A stretch of DNA of 64,000 bases from Streptomyces sp. NBC_00576 (GTDB lineage Bacteria > Actinomycetota > Actinomycetes > Streptomycetales > Streptomycetaceae). This document shows positions 33,609-41,839 of this stretch, one piece after another. Position numbers and translations under genes: made by a program. The stretch lies in NCBI RefSeq assembly GCF_036345175.1, contig NZ_CP107780.1:1488001-1552000 (forward strand). Direction: 5' to 3'. Every line of letters starts with the position of its first letter. Within the stretch, counting starts at the first letter, position 1. A model generated the notes under the pieces. It searched no databases and was not told the DNA's origin. It was given only the letters and a program-made list of their open reading frames with translations.

Positions 33609-35134
33609 GAGGTCCCCTCAAGGAGCGCGTCGATGTCCTGAATGCTCCCCGACTCCCGAGCCAACCTCGTGAAGATGCCGTCCAGGTCCTCAACTTCCTT
33701 GCCCTCGTCCGAGGTCTCCGCAGCAGCGAGGATCGACTCCAGCTGCAGGTGGGCGACAGGCGCGAGGTAGTGGCGTTTCGTCGTCTCCACATCCGAATGC
33801 CCCAACAGCGTCTTCACCAGCCACCACGGGTCGCCGAACAACAGGGCGAAGTCCCGCCGGTCCTTCTTCGTCAGCCCATAGCGGGACTCGAACAGTTCGT
33901 TCAGCAGAATCAGCATGTAGAGGGCCATCGAGTGGCGCGCCGAGTGAGGTGTCGCGTACGGGCTCTTGCCGCGAACCTCCGAGAGCCGGAACTCCCGCTT
34001 AATCTCCAGCTCTTCTGGGGCGAGGAGGACTTCCTCGCAGCGCAGGTTCGCGTTCCTGAACACGCCGTTCCACCGGTCCGGGGCCATCGGCAGGCCTTCC
34101 TCGGTCAGCCACAACCACGCAGGCTCCGGCCCATCCGGACCCTCCAGAAACAACCACTGCCGCTCACGCCAGTCCAGTCGGCTCAGTTCCTGCCCGCCGA
34201 CAACGCCATCACGCTCCACCCACTCGACCTTCGGCTTCAGGCCACGCGTCACCTTCGTGACCAGCCGCATCATGGGCAGCCGCTCATAGCGGCCCGCCGC
34301 CTGGGCTCGCTGCACCGCCCACGCCCGCTCCGACATGGCATAGGCCTCAACCTGCCCGACCGCGTCCACGGAAGCGTAGTACGTCCGGCTCTTCTTCGCC
34401 CTGGTCAAGGCCCCCGCAACGCGGCCGTGCAGGTAACGGCCGGAACGAAGTCGCTGGGTGGGCAACTCGAAGACCAGCAGGGCCCCGCCCTCCTGACGGC
34501 GCAGACCTGAACTGAGTAGTAGTTGCACAAAGCTGGTGTTGCGCAGCTCCGTCCGCGACTCCCACCCGGGGAGCGCCATCCCGACGCGGGCGTGGCCCCG
34601 CAGCCCGACGTCCGACCACAAACCCCAGGTCCGCGGCGTCAGCCACGACACCCGCGAACTCACCGAGTCCGCAGCCCGGTCCTCGGAACGCGAGACGTCC
34701 ACAGGCAGCGGGTAGACCCTCCCCCACTTGAACAGCTTGGTGAACGCGGCCGCCTCACGGTCCCACTTCGATCCGCCGATCCGGCCCGGATTCTCCGGAG
34801 CCCGACATCTCCAATGCCGGTAGTCCCTCAGATCCTGTCTCGTTGCCTCCCGCCACGGCACCCCACGCGAGGACAGGAACGTCAGAAGCAGCCTGGTGTC
34901 CGACGCGTAATTCCGCTTTGATTCCCGCTCCAATAACTGAAATTCAGCAGACCGAACGTATTCCAGCAAGACCCGGTCCACCGTGCAATCCGGCGTCAAG
35001 AACACCGGATCACCCGGCCGCAGACCGATCCGGGCCACCGCCCCCGGCAGATCCTGTACCCCCAAGACGCCCTTCGTCCGCAGCGTCCCCCACCGCCCCG
35101 GATCAGGCACCCACACCACACGCCACTCGCTCAA
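33605..35134 (-). CDS. TnpA-like tyrosine recombinase/integrase
   Basis: About 509 residues. All catalytic elements can be read: Arg in LLLSSGLRRQEGGAL, the His/Arg box PHSARHS, then LLGHSDVETTKRHYL with the nucleophilic Tyr. It therefore looks active. TTG 35134 is preferred because GGAGAGG precedes it by six bases; TTG 35167 is an alternative. A TTA codon (34936-34934, in the EFQLLERES region) means translation should depend on the bldA tRNA. It is the first gene of the module, close to the right putative junction. Confidence 0.88.
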   Translation of the reverse strand: MSEWRVVWVPDPGRWGTLRTKGVLGVQDLPGAVARIGLRPGDPVFLTPDCTVDRVLLEYVRSAEFQLLERESKRNYASDTRLLLTFLSSRGVPWREATRQDLRDYRHWRCRAPENPGRIGGSKWDREAAAFTKLFKWGRVYPLPVDVSRSEDRAADSVSSRVSWLTPRTWGLWSDVGLRGHARVGMALPGWESRTELRNTSFVQLLLSSGLRRQEGGALLVFELPTQRLRSGRYLHGRVAGALTRAKKSRTYYASVDAVGQVEAYAMSERAWAVQRAQAAGRYERLPMMRLVTKVTRGLKPKVEWVERDGVVGGQELSRLDWRERQWLFLEGPDGPEPAWLWLTEEGLPMAPDRWNGVFRNANLRCEEVLLAPEELEIKREFRLSEVRGKSPYATPHSARHSMALYMLILLNELFESRYGLTKKDRRDFALLFGDPWWLVKTLLGHSDVETTKRHYLAPVAHLQLESILAAAETSDEGKEVEDLDGIFTRLARESGSIQDIDALLEGTS

Positions 35135-35291
35135 CGAACACCTCTCCTGATGCTTGAACACACTCAAGCATCAGGGAAGACGTCCTCGGCCCGCAGGGCT
35201 GAGGACACCCGTCGGGCACCTCCTCCGTGAACCGTTCGGCCTCTTCAGCGGGCGCAAGCAGGACCGATCAGGGTATAGCCACCTATGACCT

Positions 35292-35299
35292 GATAAGCG
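35292..35299. repeat. Right copy of GATAAGCG, possible target-site core
   Basis: This is identical to 29564-29571 and in direct orientation. It lies just upstream of the DUF3048 gene and just beyond the recombinase operon's start. An eight-base match is weak on its own. Confidence 0.35.
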
Positions 35300-35321
35300 C
35301 ACAATCGTAGGTACGGACCTG

Positions 35322-36356
35322 GTGGCGACGGTGGACATGGGACATATAGCGCGAACGATAGGGACGCGGCGCCGTGGAACGACCACGGCGGCGCTGCTGG
35401 CAGCCGCTGTCACGGCCTCCTTGATGGCCGGCTGCACATCGGATGACCGCCCCTCCGACGACGGGCGCGGACAGACCCACAGCCGGAGCCAGGATCCCGA
35501 CCACCGCGAATCGCACACCCCGAGCGTCGGCTCCGTCCTCGCAGTGAAGATCGACAACGTCCACGCGGCCCGCCCCCAGACGGGCCTGGAGGCGGCGGAC
35601 ATCGTGTACGCCGAGCAGGTCGAGGGCGGTCTGAGCCGGCTGATGGCGGTCTACGCGACCCGGCTGCCGGAGGCCGTCGGACCGGTGCGCAGCGCACGCG
35701 AGACCGATCTGGAGCTGCTGCGCCAGTTCGACGACCCGACGCTCGCCTTCTCCGGGGCCCAGCGCAAGCTGCTGCCACTGATCGACCGGGCTCCCCTGAA
35801 CGCCGAGTCCCCGGAGTCGGCGGCGTCCGGCGTCTACTACCGGGGCGCGGACCGAGCGGCGCCGCACAACCTGTACCTGCGGCCGCAACGACTGATCGCC
35901 GCCGCGCCGGGACCGGACGCGCTGACGACCGGCTTCCGTTACGGCGCCGCACCCGCGGGCGGGACTCCAGCGGAATCGCGCACCGTCCGCTTCCCGTCGG
36001 CGCGCTTCACGTTCACCTGGTCCGCCGACCGGCACGGCTGGCTGGTGTCGATGGACGGCACCCCGACCGTCACGACCGACGACAACACGACCGACGACAA
36101 GCGGATCGCCGCAGCGACGGTCGTCGTGCAGTACGTGAAGGTGCGCGAGTCGAAATTCCACGACGTCCTCGGCAACAACTCGCCGTACACCCAGTCCGTC
36201 GGCTCGGGCCGGGCCCAAGTCCTGCGCGACGGGCGGGCGTTCGACGTGGAGTGGCGGCGCGGGTCGGCCGCGGAGGGAACGGACTTCACGACGGCGGACG
36301 GTACACCGGTGAACTTCGCGAAGGGCCAGGTGTGGGTGGTGTTCGCGACGGCGTGA
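35322..36356 (+). CDS. DUF3048 domain lipoprotein
   Basis: 344 residues. The N-terminal signal ends in a lipobox (LMAGC, Cys near residue 39), so the protein is probably lipid-anchored on the outer face of the membrane. The mature region begins with VGSVLAVKIDNVHAARPQTG and EAADIVYAEQVEGGLSRLMA, the hallmark of DUF3048 (YerB-like) proteins, whose function is unsettled. GTG 35322 or ATG 35337 may be the start. It is the first gene right of the recombinase element. Confidence 0.85.
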   Translation: MATVDMGHIARTIGTRRRGTTTAALLAAAVTASLMAGCTSDDRPSDDGRGQTHSRSQDPDHRESHTPSVGSVLAVKIDNVHAARPQTGLEAADIVYAEQVEGGLSRLMAVYATRLPEAVGPVRSARETDLELLRQFDDPTLAFSGAQRKLLPLIDRAPLNAESPESAASGVYYRGADRAAPHNLYLRPQRLIAAAPGPDALTTGFRYGAAPAGGTPAESRTVRFPSARFTFTWSADRHGWLVSMDGTPTVTTDDNTTDDKRIAAATVVVQYVKVRESKFHDVLGNNSPYTQSVGSGRAQVLRDGRAFDVEWRRGSAAEGTDFTTADGTPVNFAKGQVWVVFATA

Positions 36357-36429
36357 CGCGTACGGCCTGATGTCTGATGTGCGGGGCGGTCCTCCGATGT
36401 CGGCCCAGTCGACGCCGAAAACGGCGGCT

Positions 36430-36487
36430 CCGCCGCGCGGGCGCGACCAGCCACAGGGGACCCGCGGTGGCCGCATCACGCCACCGT
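36430..36487. repeat. Degenerate half-unit preceding the 124-bp repeats
   Basis: CCGCGCGGGCGCGACCAGCC and what follows (to GTGGCCGCATCACG) parallel the second half of the 124-bp unit (CCGCGCGGCAAGGACGCGATCAGCC...). It looks like the sequence from which that half derives; the motif GGGCGCGACCAGCCAC is common after Streptomyces terminators. Confidence 0.45.
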
Positions 36488-36859
36488 GAACGGCAACCCC
36501 GCCCGCGCCAACTCCCCCACCGCCCCGCACAGCGCCGCCGCGCGGCAAGGACGCGATCAGCCACACCGAACCTGTGGCGGCCGCAGCACATCCAGCGCAG
36601 CACAATGCCTCGAACGGCAACCCCGCCCGCGCCAACTCCCCCACCGCCCCGCACAGCGCCGCCGCGCGGCAAGGACGCGATCAGCCACACCGAACCTGTG
36701 GCGGCCGCAGCACATCCAGCGCAGCACAATGCCTCGAACGCCAACCCCGCCCGCGCCAACTCCCCCACCGCCCCGCACAGCGCCGCCGCGCGGCAAGGAC
36801 GCGATCAGCCACACCGAACCTGTGGCGGCCGCAGCACATCCAGCGGAGCACTATGCCTC
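36488..36859. repeat. Three tandem 124-bp repeats
   Basis: Units start at 36488, 36612 and 36736, each exactly 124 bp and nearly identical (for example GAACGGCAAC against GAACGCCAAC). The first ~55 bp of every unit resemble the 3' end of the adjacent IclR gene (36860-36914). The rest (CGGCAAGGACGCGATCAGCC and on) does not. The IclR stop sits at the last junction (CTATGCCTCG against CAATGCCTCG in earlier units). 124 is not a multiple of three, so the array does not preserve a reading frame. It shows no CRISPR features. Confidence 0.9.
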
Positions 36860-37639
36860 GAACGGCAGCCCCGCCCGCGCCAGTTCCTCCGCCGCCCCGC
36901 GCAGCGCCGCCGCGAACCGGGTCACCCGCTCCGGCGTGAACCGTGTACTCGGCCCGCCGAAGGACAGCGCGGCCAGCACGGCCCCGCTTCTCCCCCATAC
37001 CGGCACGGCCACCGCCGACAGCCCCTCCTCGCGCTCTCCGTGGCTCACGGCGTACCCGTGGGCGCGGGCTTCCTCGATCCAGGTACGCAGGGTCGCCAGA
37101 TGTCCGGCCCCGCGCGGTGAGGCCTCCGCGATCCGAAGCAGCAGCGGGTCCGGGGCGTCCAGCAGCAACGCCTTGGCCACGCCGCCCGCCCACAGCGGGA
37201 GTTCGTCGCCCACCCGGACGACCTGGCGCAGTGCCTGCGGTCCCTCCTCCTGGGCGATGCAGACGCGGTGGATGTCCCGGCGCACATACAGATGCACCGT
37301 CTCCTTGTGCTCGGCGGCGAGGTCGCGCAGCAGCCCCTGGGCCGCGGCCGGCAGTCGCCACGCCTGTTCGGCGAGCCGGGACCAGCGCAGCAGCGCGGGG
37401 CCCGCTATGTACCGGCCGTGCTCGTCGACCCAGAGCAGTCCGTTGATCCGCAAGGTCTGGAGCAGTCGCAGCACGGTGGTCTTCGGCAGCCCGGAGGCGC
37501 TGACGATCTCGCGGAGGGACAGCGCGGGCCGGACCTCGTCGAAGAGCCCGAGAACGTCGATGGCCCGCTGGACGGTACGCATCCCCGCGGGTTCGGACTC
37601 CCCTGCGGCCGGCCCTGCCCCGGACCCTCCGGCTGCCAT
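36851..37639 (-). CDS. IclR family transcriptional regulator
   Basis: 262 residues. The winged HTH (QRAIDVLGLFDEVRPALSLR, EIVSASGLPKTTVLRLLQTL) is followed by the IclR effector domain (TVHLYVRRDIHRVCIAQEEG, ending ELARAGLPFEA). ATG 37639 was chosen; a longer frame to 37813 runs into Pro/Arg-rich sequence. It lies 112 bp downstream of pcaV in the same direction and could help control aromatic catabolism, though that is only positional. Its 3' end is the source of part of the tandem repeats that follow. Confidence 0.88.
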   Translation of the reverse strand: MAAGGSGAGPAAGESEPAGMRTVQRAIDVLGLFDEVRPALSLREIVSASGLPKTTVLRLLQTLRINGLLWVDEHGRYIAGPALLRWSRLAEQAWRLPAAAQGLLRDLAAEHKETVHLYVRRDIHRVCIAQEEGPQALRQVVRVGDELPLWAGGVAKALLLDAPDPLLLRIAEASPRGAGHLATLRTWIEEARAHGYAVSHGEREEGLSAVAVPVWGRSGAVLAALSFGGPSTRFTPERVTRFAAALRGAAEELARAGLPFEA

Positions 37640-37751
37640 CCCTGTTACCCCCTCGGCTCCGGACCGCCCCGTGGTCCGGGCGGCGGTCTCGCCCCCGCAC
37701 GGTATCCGCTCCAGGTCCGCTGAGCGGACCCGGCCTGCTGCGGGGGTGCTG

Positions 37752-38216
37752 TCAGCGCTGGGAAGCGAGCGGTTCCGCCGGGTTGCGCAGCCCTTCCGCC
37801 GCGTCGGAGACACGCTGGATGAGTTCGAGGAACACGGTCTGTTCGTCGGCGGAGAGCGGGGCCAGGAAGACCTGGTTCATCCGGGCCGTCCGCACGGTCA
37901 GCTTGCGGTGCGTGCGCACCCCCTCGTCCGTGGGGCGCAGCAGGGAGCGACGGCCGTCCTCCGGGTCGCGCACCTTGTCGATGAGGCCCCGGCGGCCGAG
38001 CCTGCTGACGACCTCGGCGACCGTGGAGCGGTCGAGGCCCACCCGCTCCCCGACCGTGCGCTGGTCCAGGCCCGGTTCGCCGACCAGCGCGTTCAGTACC
38101 GCGAACTGCGGCGAGGTGATCTCCTCGGAGACCATCGTGTTCCACAGCAGGTAGTGCGCCTGCTGCAGTCGCCGGGCGAGGTGCCCGGGGTGGGTGGAGA
38201 GGTCCACCGCGGCCAT
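37752..38216 (-). CDS. pcaV: MarR family repressor of the protocatechuate operon (PcaV)
   Basis: 154 residues with a MarR winged helix (TSPQFAVLNALVGEPGLDQR, TVGERVGLDRSTVAEVVSRL) and wing RDPEDGRRSLL. It is divergent from pcaI. In S. coelicolor PcaV represses pcaIJFHGBL and is released by protocatechuate. The ATG at 38216 has CAGGAG upstream. The palindrome at 38390-38407 is a likely binding site. Confidence 0.88.
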   Translation of the reverse strand: MAAVDLSTHPGHLARRLQQAHYLLWNTMVSEEITSPQFAVLNALVGEPGLDQRTVGERVGLDRSTVAEVVSRLGRRGLIDKVRDPEDGRRSLLRPTDEGVRTHRKLTVRTARMNQVFLAPLSADEQTVFLELIQRVSDAAEGLRNPAEPLASQR

Positions 38217-38342
38217 GTCCGCTCCTGGGGGTCTGTCTGCGTCGGATAATGAATTCCGTCTGTGTACTGACGGTACCGGCACGCCACCACCCTTGTCTCC
38301 TGCCCTGACACATAGCCTCCACCTGACATGTTCCGCTGTCTC

Positions 38343-38371
38343 TTGACGACGCGAGCATCGAGTGGCAGCGT
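38343..38371 (+). promoter_or_regulatory. Promoter of the pca operon
   Basis: TTGACG (38343-38348) and CAGCGT (38366-38371) with a 17-bp spacer would start transcription near 38378, directly before the operator-like dyad. Confidence 0.5.
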
Positions 38372-38389
38372 GAAGGAGCCTCGCTGAAG

Positions 38390-38407
38390 TACTCAGTGCC
38401 CTGAGTA
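38390..38407. promoter_or_regulatory. Candidate PcaV operator TACTCAG-TGCC-CTGAGTA
   Basis: This perfect 7-bp inverted repeat with a 4-bp centre lies 39 bp before pcaI and just after the predicted transcription start, a position suited to repression by PcaV. Confidence 0.7.
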
Positions 38408-38445
38408 ATTGCGCTCGGCAGAGATGAAGAGATGGGGCTTCACGG

Positions 38446-39201
38446 ATGGACAAGGTGGTCGCCACAGCCCTGGAGGCGGTGGCCGATGTGCCGGACGGCG
38501 CGTCGCTCGCGGTGGGCGGTTTCGGGCTGAGCGGTGTGCCGAACGTGCTGATCCAGGCGCTGTACGAGCGCGCGGTCTCGGGCCTGTCGGTGGTGTCCAA
38601 CAACTGCGGGGCCATGGAGTCAGGCCTCGCGGTGTTGCTGGCGGCGGGCCGGATCGCCCGTGTCACCGGTTCGTACATCGGCGCGAACAAGGAGTTCGCC
38701 CGCCAGTATCTGGCCGGTGAACTGGAGGTCGAGCTGATCCCGCAGGGCACGCTCGCCGAGCGGCTGCGCGCCGGTGGCGCGGGCATCCCCGCCTTCTACA
38801 CGCCCGCCGGGGTCGGTACGCAGGTCGCGGAGGGCGGACTGCCCTGGCGGTACGACGGCTCCGGCGGCGTCTCGCTGGCCTCGCCGCCGAAGGAGGTCCG
38901 GGAGTTCGACGGCACGGACTACGTGCTGGAGCACGGTATCCGTACCGACTTCGCGCTGGTCCGCGCCGCCAAGGGCGACCGGCACGGCAACCTCGTCTTC
39001 AACAAGGCCACCCGCAACTTCAACCCCCTCGCGGCCATGGCCGGCCGGATCACGGTCGCCGAGGTCGAGGAACTGGTCGAGCCCGGCGAGATCGACCCGG
39101 ACGCCGTGCATCTGCCGGGCATCTTCGTGCAACGGGTGATCGCTCTGACGCCCGAGCAGGCGGCCGACAAGAAGATCGAGCAGCGGACGGTGAGCAGCTG
39201 A
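38446..39201 (+). CDS. pcaI: 3-oxoadipate CoA-transferase subunit A
   Basis: 251 residues of CoA-transferase family I, alpha subunit (GGFGLSGVPNVLIQALYERA, then NLVFNKATRNFNPLAA). With PcaJ it transfers CoA from succinyl-CoA to 3-oxoadipate in the beta-ketoadipate pathway. It is the first gene of the pcaIJFHGBL operon. Its TGA shares one base with the pcaJ ATG. Confidence 0.95.
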   Translation: MDKVVATALEAVADVPDGASLAVGGFGLSGVPNVLIQALYERAVSGLSVVSNNCGAMESGLAVLLAAGRIARVTGSYIGANKEFARQYLAGELEVELIPQGTLAERLRAGGAGIPAFYTPAGVGTQVAEGGLPWRYDGSGGVSLASPPKEVREFDGTDYVLEHGIRTDFALVRAAKGDRHGNLVFNKATRNFNPLAAMAGRITVAEVEELVEPGEIDPDAVHLPGIFVQRVIALTPEQAADKKIEQRTVSS

Positions 39202-39848
39202 TGGCCTGGAACAGGGAAGAGATGGCCGCGCGGGCCGCGCGTGAACTGCGCGACGGGCAGTACGTGAACCTGGGCATCGGCCTCCCGACGCTGATCCCCA
39301 ACTACCTGCCCGCCGACGTCGAGGTGATCCTGGAGTCGGAGAACGGCATCCTCGGCACCGGCCCCTACCCGACCGACGACCAGGTCGACCCGGACCTGAT
39401 CAACGCGGGCAAGGAGACGGTGACCGTCCTGCCGGGCGCCTCCTTCTTCGACTCGGCGCTGTCCTTCGGGATGATCCGGGGCGGGCACATCGACGTCGCC
39501 GTGCTGGGCGCGATGCAGGTGTCCGCCGGGGGTGACCTGGCGAACTGGGCCATCCCGGGCAAGTTGATCACCGGGATCGGCGGGGCGATGGACCTCGTGC
39601 ACGGGGCTCGCACGGTCATCGTCGTCATGACGCACACCGCGAAGGACGGCTCGCCGAAGATCCTGGAGCAGTGTGAACTGCCCCTCACCGGCAAGGCGTG
39701 TGTGAACCGGGTCATCACCGATCTGGGTGTTCTCGATGTCACCGGCGACGGGCTGGTGCTCGTCGAGACCGCGCCGGGTGTCACGGTCGAGGAGATCGTG
39801 GCGAAGACGGCCGCGAAGGTCAGCGTCCCCGAGGAGATCCAGCCGTGA
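39201..39848 (+). CDS. pcaJ: 3-oxoadipate CoA-transferase subunit B
   Basis: 215 residues. It contains the catalytic-Glu signature ESENGILGTGP of family I CoA-transferase beta subunits and GIGLPTLIPNYL at the N-terminus. It pairs with PcaI. The overlaps with pcaI (TGATG) and pcaF (GTGA) imply translational coupling and stoichiometric synthesis. Confidence 0.95.
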   Translation: MAWNREEMAARAARELRDGQYVNLGIGLPTLIPNYLPADVEVILESENGILGTGPYPTDDQVDPDLINAGKETVTVLPGASFFDSALSFGMIRGGHIDVAVLGAMQVSAGGDLANWAIPGKLITGIGGAMDLVHGARTVIVVMTHTAKDGSPKILEQCELPLTGKACVNRVITDLGVLDVTGDGLVLVETAPGVTVEEIVAKTAAKVSVPEEIQP

Positions 39849-41056
39849 GCAGTCTGAAGAACGTCTACATCGTCGACGCGGTACGGACCCCGATCGGCCG
39901 CTACAACGGTGGCCTGGCCGGCATCCGCCCGGACGATCTCGGCGCCCACGCCATCCGTGAACTCCTCGCCCGCACGCCCGGCCTGGACCCCTCCCTCATC
40001 GAGGACGTCTACTTCGGCAACGCCAACGGCGCCGGCGAGGAGAACCGCAACGTCGCCCGTATGGCAGGGCTCCTCGCCGGGTTGCCCACCTCGGTCCCCG
40101 GCGTCACCGTCAACCGGCTGTGCGCGTCCGGCCTGGAGGCGGTCATCCAGGCGGCCCGGGCCATCGCGGTCGGGGACGCCTCCATCGCCGTGGCCGGCGG
40201 AGTGGAGTCGATGACCCGCGCCCCGTACGTCCTGCCCAAGAACGACCGGCCCTTCCCCGCCGGGCACACCGAGCTGTACTCGACCACGCTCGGCTGGCGC
40301 ATGACCAACCCGAAGATGGACCCGCAGTGGACCATCCCGCTGGGCGAGTCCGCCGAACTCATCGCCGACAAGCACAAGATCACCCGCGAGCAGCAGGACG
40401 AGTTCGCCCTCGCCAGCCACCAGAAGGCCGCCGCAGCGCAGCAGGCGGGCCTGTTCGACGCCGAACTCGCGCCCGTGACGATCCCGCAGCGCAAGGGCGA
40501 CCCGGTCGCCTTCGCCGCCGACGAGTGCGTACGCGCCGACGCGTCCCTGGCGGCCATGGCCCGCCTCAAGCCGTCCTTCCGTACGGAAGGCGGCACGGTC
40601 ACGGCGGGCAACGCCTCCCCCCTCAACGACGGCGCCGCCGCCCTCCTCCTGGTAGACGAGGAGGGCCTGAAGGCCACCGGCCGCGAGCCCCTCGCCCGCG
40701 TGTCCGCGTCCGGGGTCTCGGCGATCGACCCGGACTACTTCGGCCTCGCCCCCGTCGAAGCCGTCAACCGGGCACTCGCCAAGGCGGGCAGGACATTTGA
40801 CGACCTGTCAACTCTCGAACTGAACGAGGCGTTCGCCGCCCAGGTCCTCGGCTGCGTCGCCGAATGGCCCGAGTTCGACCCGGCGGTCCTCAACCCGCAG
40901 GGCGGTGCCATCGCCCTCGGACACCCCCTCGGCGCCTCCGGTGCCCGGCTCGCCGGCACCGTAGCCCATCAACTCGCCCGCAAGGGCACGGGAGTTGGTG
41001 TCGCCACCCTCTGCATCGGCGTGGGCCAGGGCCTCGCCCTCGTCCTCGAACGCTAG
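39845..41056 (+). CDS. pcaF: 3-oxoadipyl-CoA thiolase
   Basis: 403 residues from a GTG overlapping the pcaJ stop. The nucleophilic Cys is in VNRLCASGLEAV, with NEAFAAQVL and GGAIALGHPLGASGARL. It cleaves 3-oxoadipyl-CoA to succinyl-CoA and acetyl-CoA, the last step of the pathway. Operon position distinguishes it from the FadA-like thiolase at 3181-4395. Confidence 0.95.
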   Translation: MSSLKNVYIVDAVRTPIGRYNGGLAGIRPDDLGAHAIRELLARTPGLDPSLIEDVYFGNANGAGEENRNVARMAGLLAGLPTSVPGVTVNRLCASGLEAVIQAARAIAVGDASIAVAGGVESMTRAPYVLPKNDRPFPAGHTELYSTTLGWRMTNPKMDPQWTIPLGESAELIADKHKITREQQDEFALASHQKAAAAQQAGLFDAELAPVTIPQRKGDPVAFAADECVRADASLAAMARLKPSFRTEGGTVTAGNASPLNDGAAALLLVDEEGLKATGREPLARVSASGVSAIDPDYFGLAPVEAVNRALAKAGRTFDDLSTLELNEAFAAQVLGCVAEWPEFDPAVLNPQGGAIALGHPLGASGARLAGTVAHQLARKGTGVGVATLCIGVGQGLALVLER

Positions 41057-41065
41057 GAACCCCCC

Positions 41066-41839
41066 ATGGCTCTCACCCAGTCGGACATCGACAACGAGAT
41101 GGGCGACCTCCAGGACGCCTACGACAAGGCGGTCGCCGAAGGCGCCCCCGTACAGAACCATCCGCCGCGCGACTACGCCCCCTACCGCAGCTCGGTGCTG
41201 CGTTACCCGAAGCAGCCGCTGGTCGCGGTGAGCGGCGGGGACCCGGAGACGGTCGAGCTGTCGGGGCCGGTGTTCGGTGTCACCGACATCACCGACATCG
41301 ACAGCGACCTCACCATCCAGCACCAGGGCGAGCCGCTCGGCGAACGCATCACCGTCTCCGGACGGCTCCTCGACCGGGACGGGCGGCCCGTACGCGGTCA
41401 GCTGATCGAACTGTGGCAGGCCAACGCCTCCGGCCGGTACGCGCATCTGCGGGACCAGCATCCGGCGCCCCTCGACCCCAACTTCACCGGCGTGGGGCGG
41501 GTCCTGACGGATGATCAGGGGCGGTACCGGTTCACCACGATCAAGCCGGGCGCGTACCCGTGGCGCAACCACACCAACGCCTGGCGGCCCGCGCACATCC
41601 ACTTCTCGGTCTTCGGCACGGCGTTCACCCAGCGGCTCGTGACGCAGATGTACTTCCCGAACGACCCGCTGTTCCGCTACGACCCGATCCTGCGCTCGGT
41701 GACCGACGATGCCGCCCGAAGCCGTCTGGTCGCCGAGTACAACCACGACCTGTCCCAGCCCGAGTTCTCGCTCGGCTACGAGTGGGACATCGTCCTCGAC
41801 GGTCCCTCCGCCACCTGGATCGAAGAAGGCCGCGACTGA
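41066..41839 (+). CDS. pcaH: Protocatechuate 3,4-dioxygenase beta subunit
   Basis: 257 residues. The block YPWRNHTNAWRPAHIHFSVFG holds the Tyr and the two His ligands of the catalytic Fe(III); the other Tyr ligand should be the one in the FPNDPLFRYDP region or the preceding RYAHL. With PcaG it performs intradiol cleavage of protocatechuate to 3-carboxy-cis,cis-muconate. Nine bases separate it from pcaF. Confidence 0.95.
   Translation: MALTQSDIDNEMGDLQDAYDKAVAEGAPVQNHPPRDYAPYRSSVLRYPKQPLVAVSGGDPETVELSGPVFGVTDITDIDSDLTIQHQGEPLGERITVSGRLLDRDGRPVRGQLIELWQANASGRYAHLRDQHPAPLDPNFTGVGRVLTDDQGRYRFTTIKPGAYPWRNHTNAWRPAHIHFSVFGTAFTQRLVTQMYFPNDPLFRYDPILRSVTDDAARSRLVAEYNHDLSQPEFSLGYEWDIVLDGPSATWIEEGRD

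Larger units (their letters stand above)
29564..35299. mobile_element. Tn554-like recombinase element (putative limits)
   Basis: A four-gene leftward operon encodes three tyrosine-recombinase-like proteins and a small coiled-coil protein, the TnpA-TnpB-TnpC style organisation of Tn554-type site-specific transposons. The limits given are the outer edges of the 8-bp direct repeat GATAAGCG found at 29564-29571 and 35292-35299, a possible target core. The repeat is short, so the boundaries are tentative. No cargo gene other than the recombinases is seen inside. Confidence 0.55.

Noticed and set aside
32001..33641. Rightward 546-codon frame opposite the TnpB-like recombinase
   Set aside because: The recombinase frame is coupled by GTGA overlaps to its neighbours and has family motifs; this frame is its antisense shadow.
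36286..36857. Open leftward frames through the 124-bp repeats as a repeat protein
   Set aside because: The period is not a multiple of three, so the reading frame shifts in every unit. The openness comes from GC bias and lack of stops.
36488..36859. Tandem repeats as a CRISPR array
   Set aside because: Units are 124 bp and contiguous, with no spacers, and no cas genes are present.
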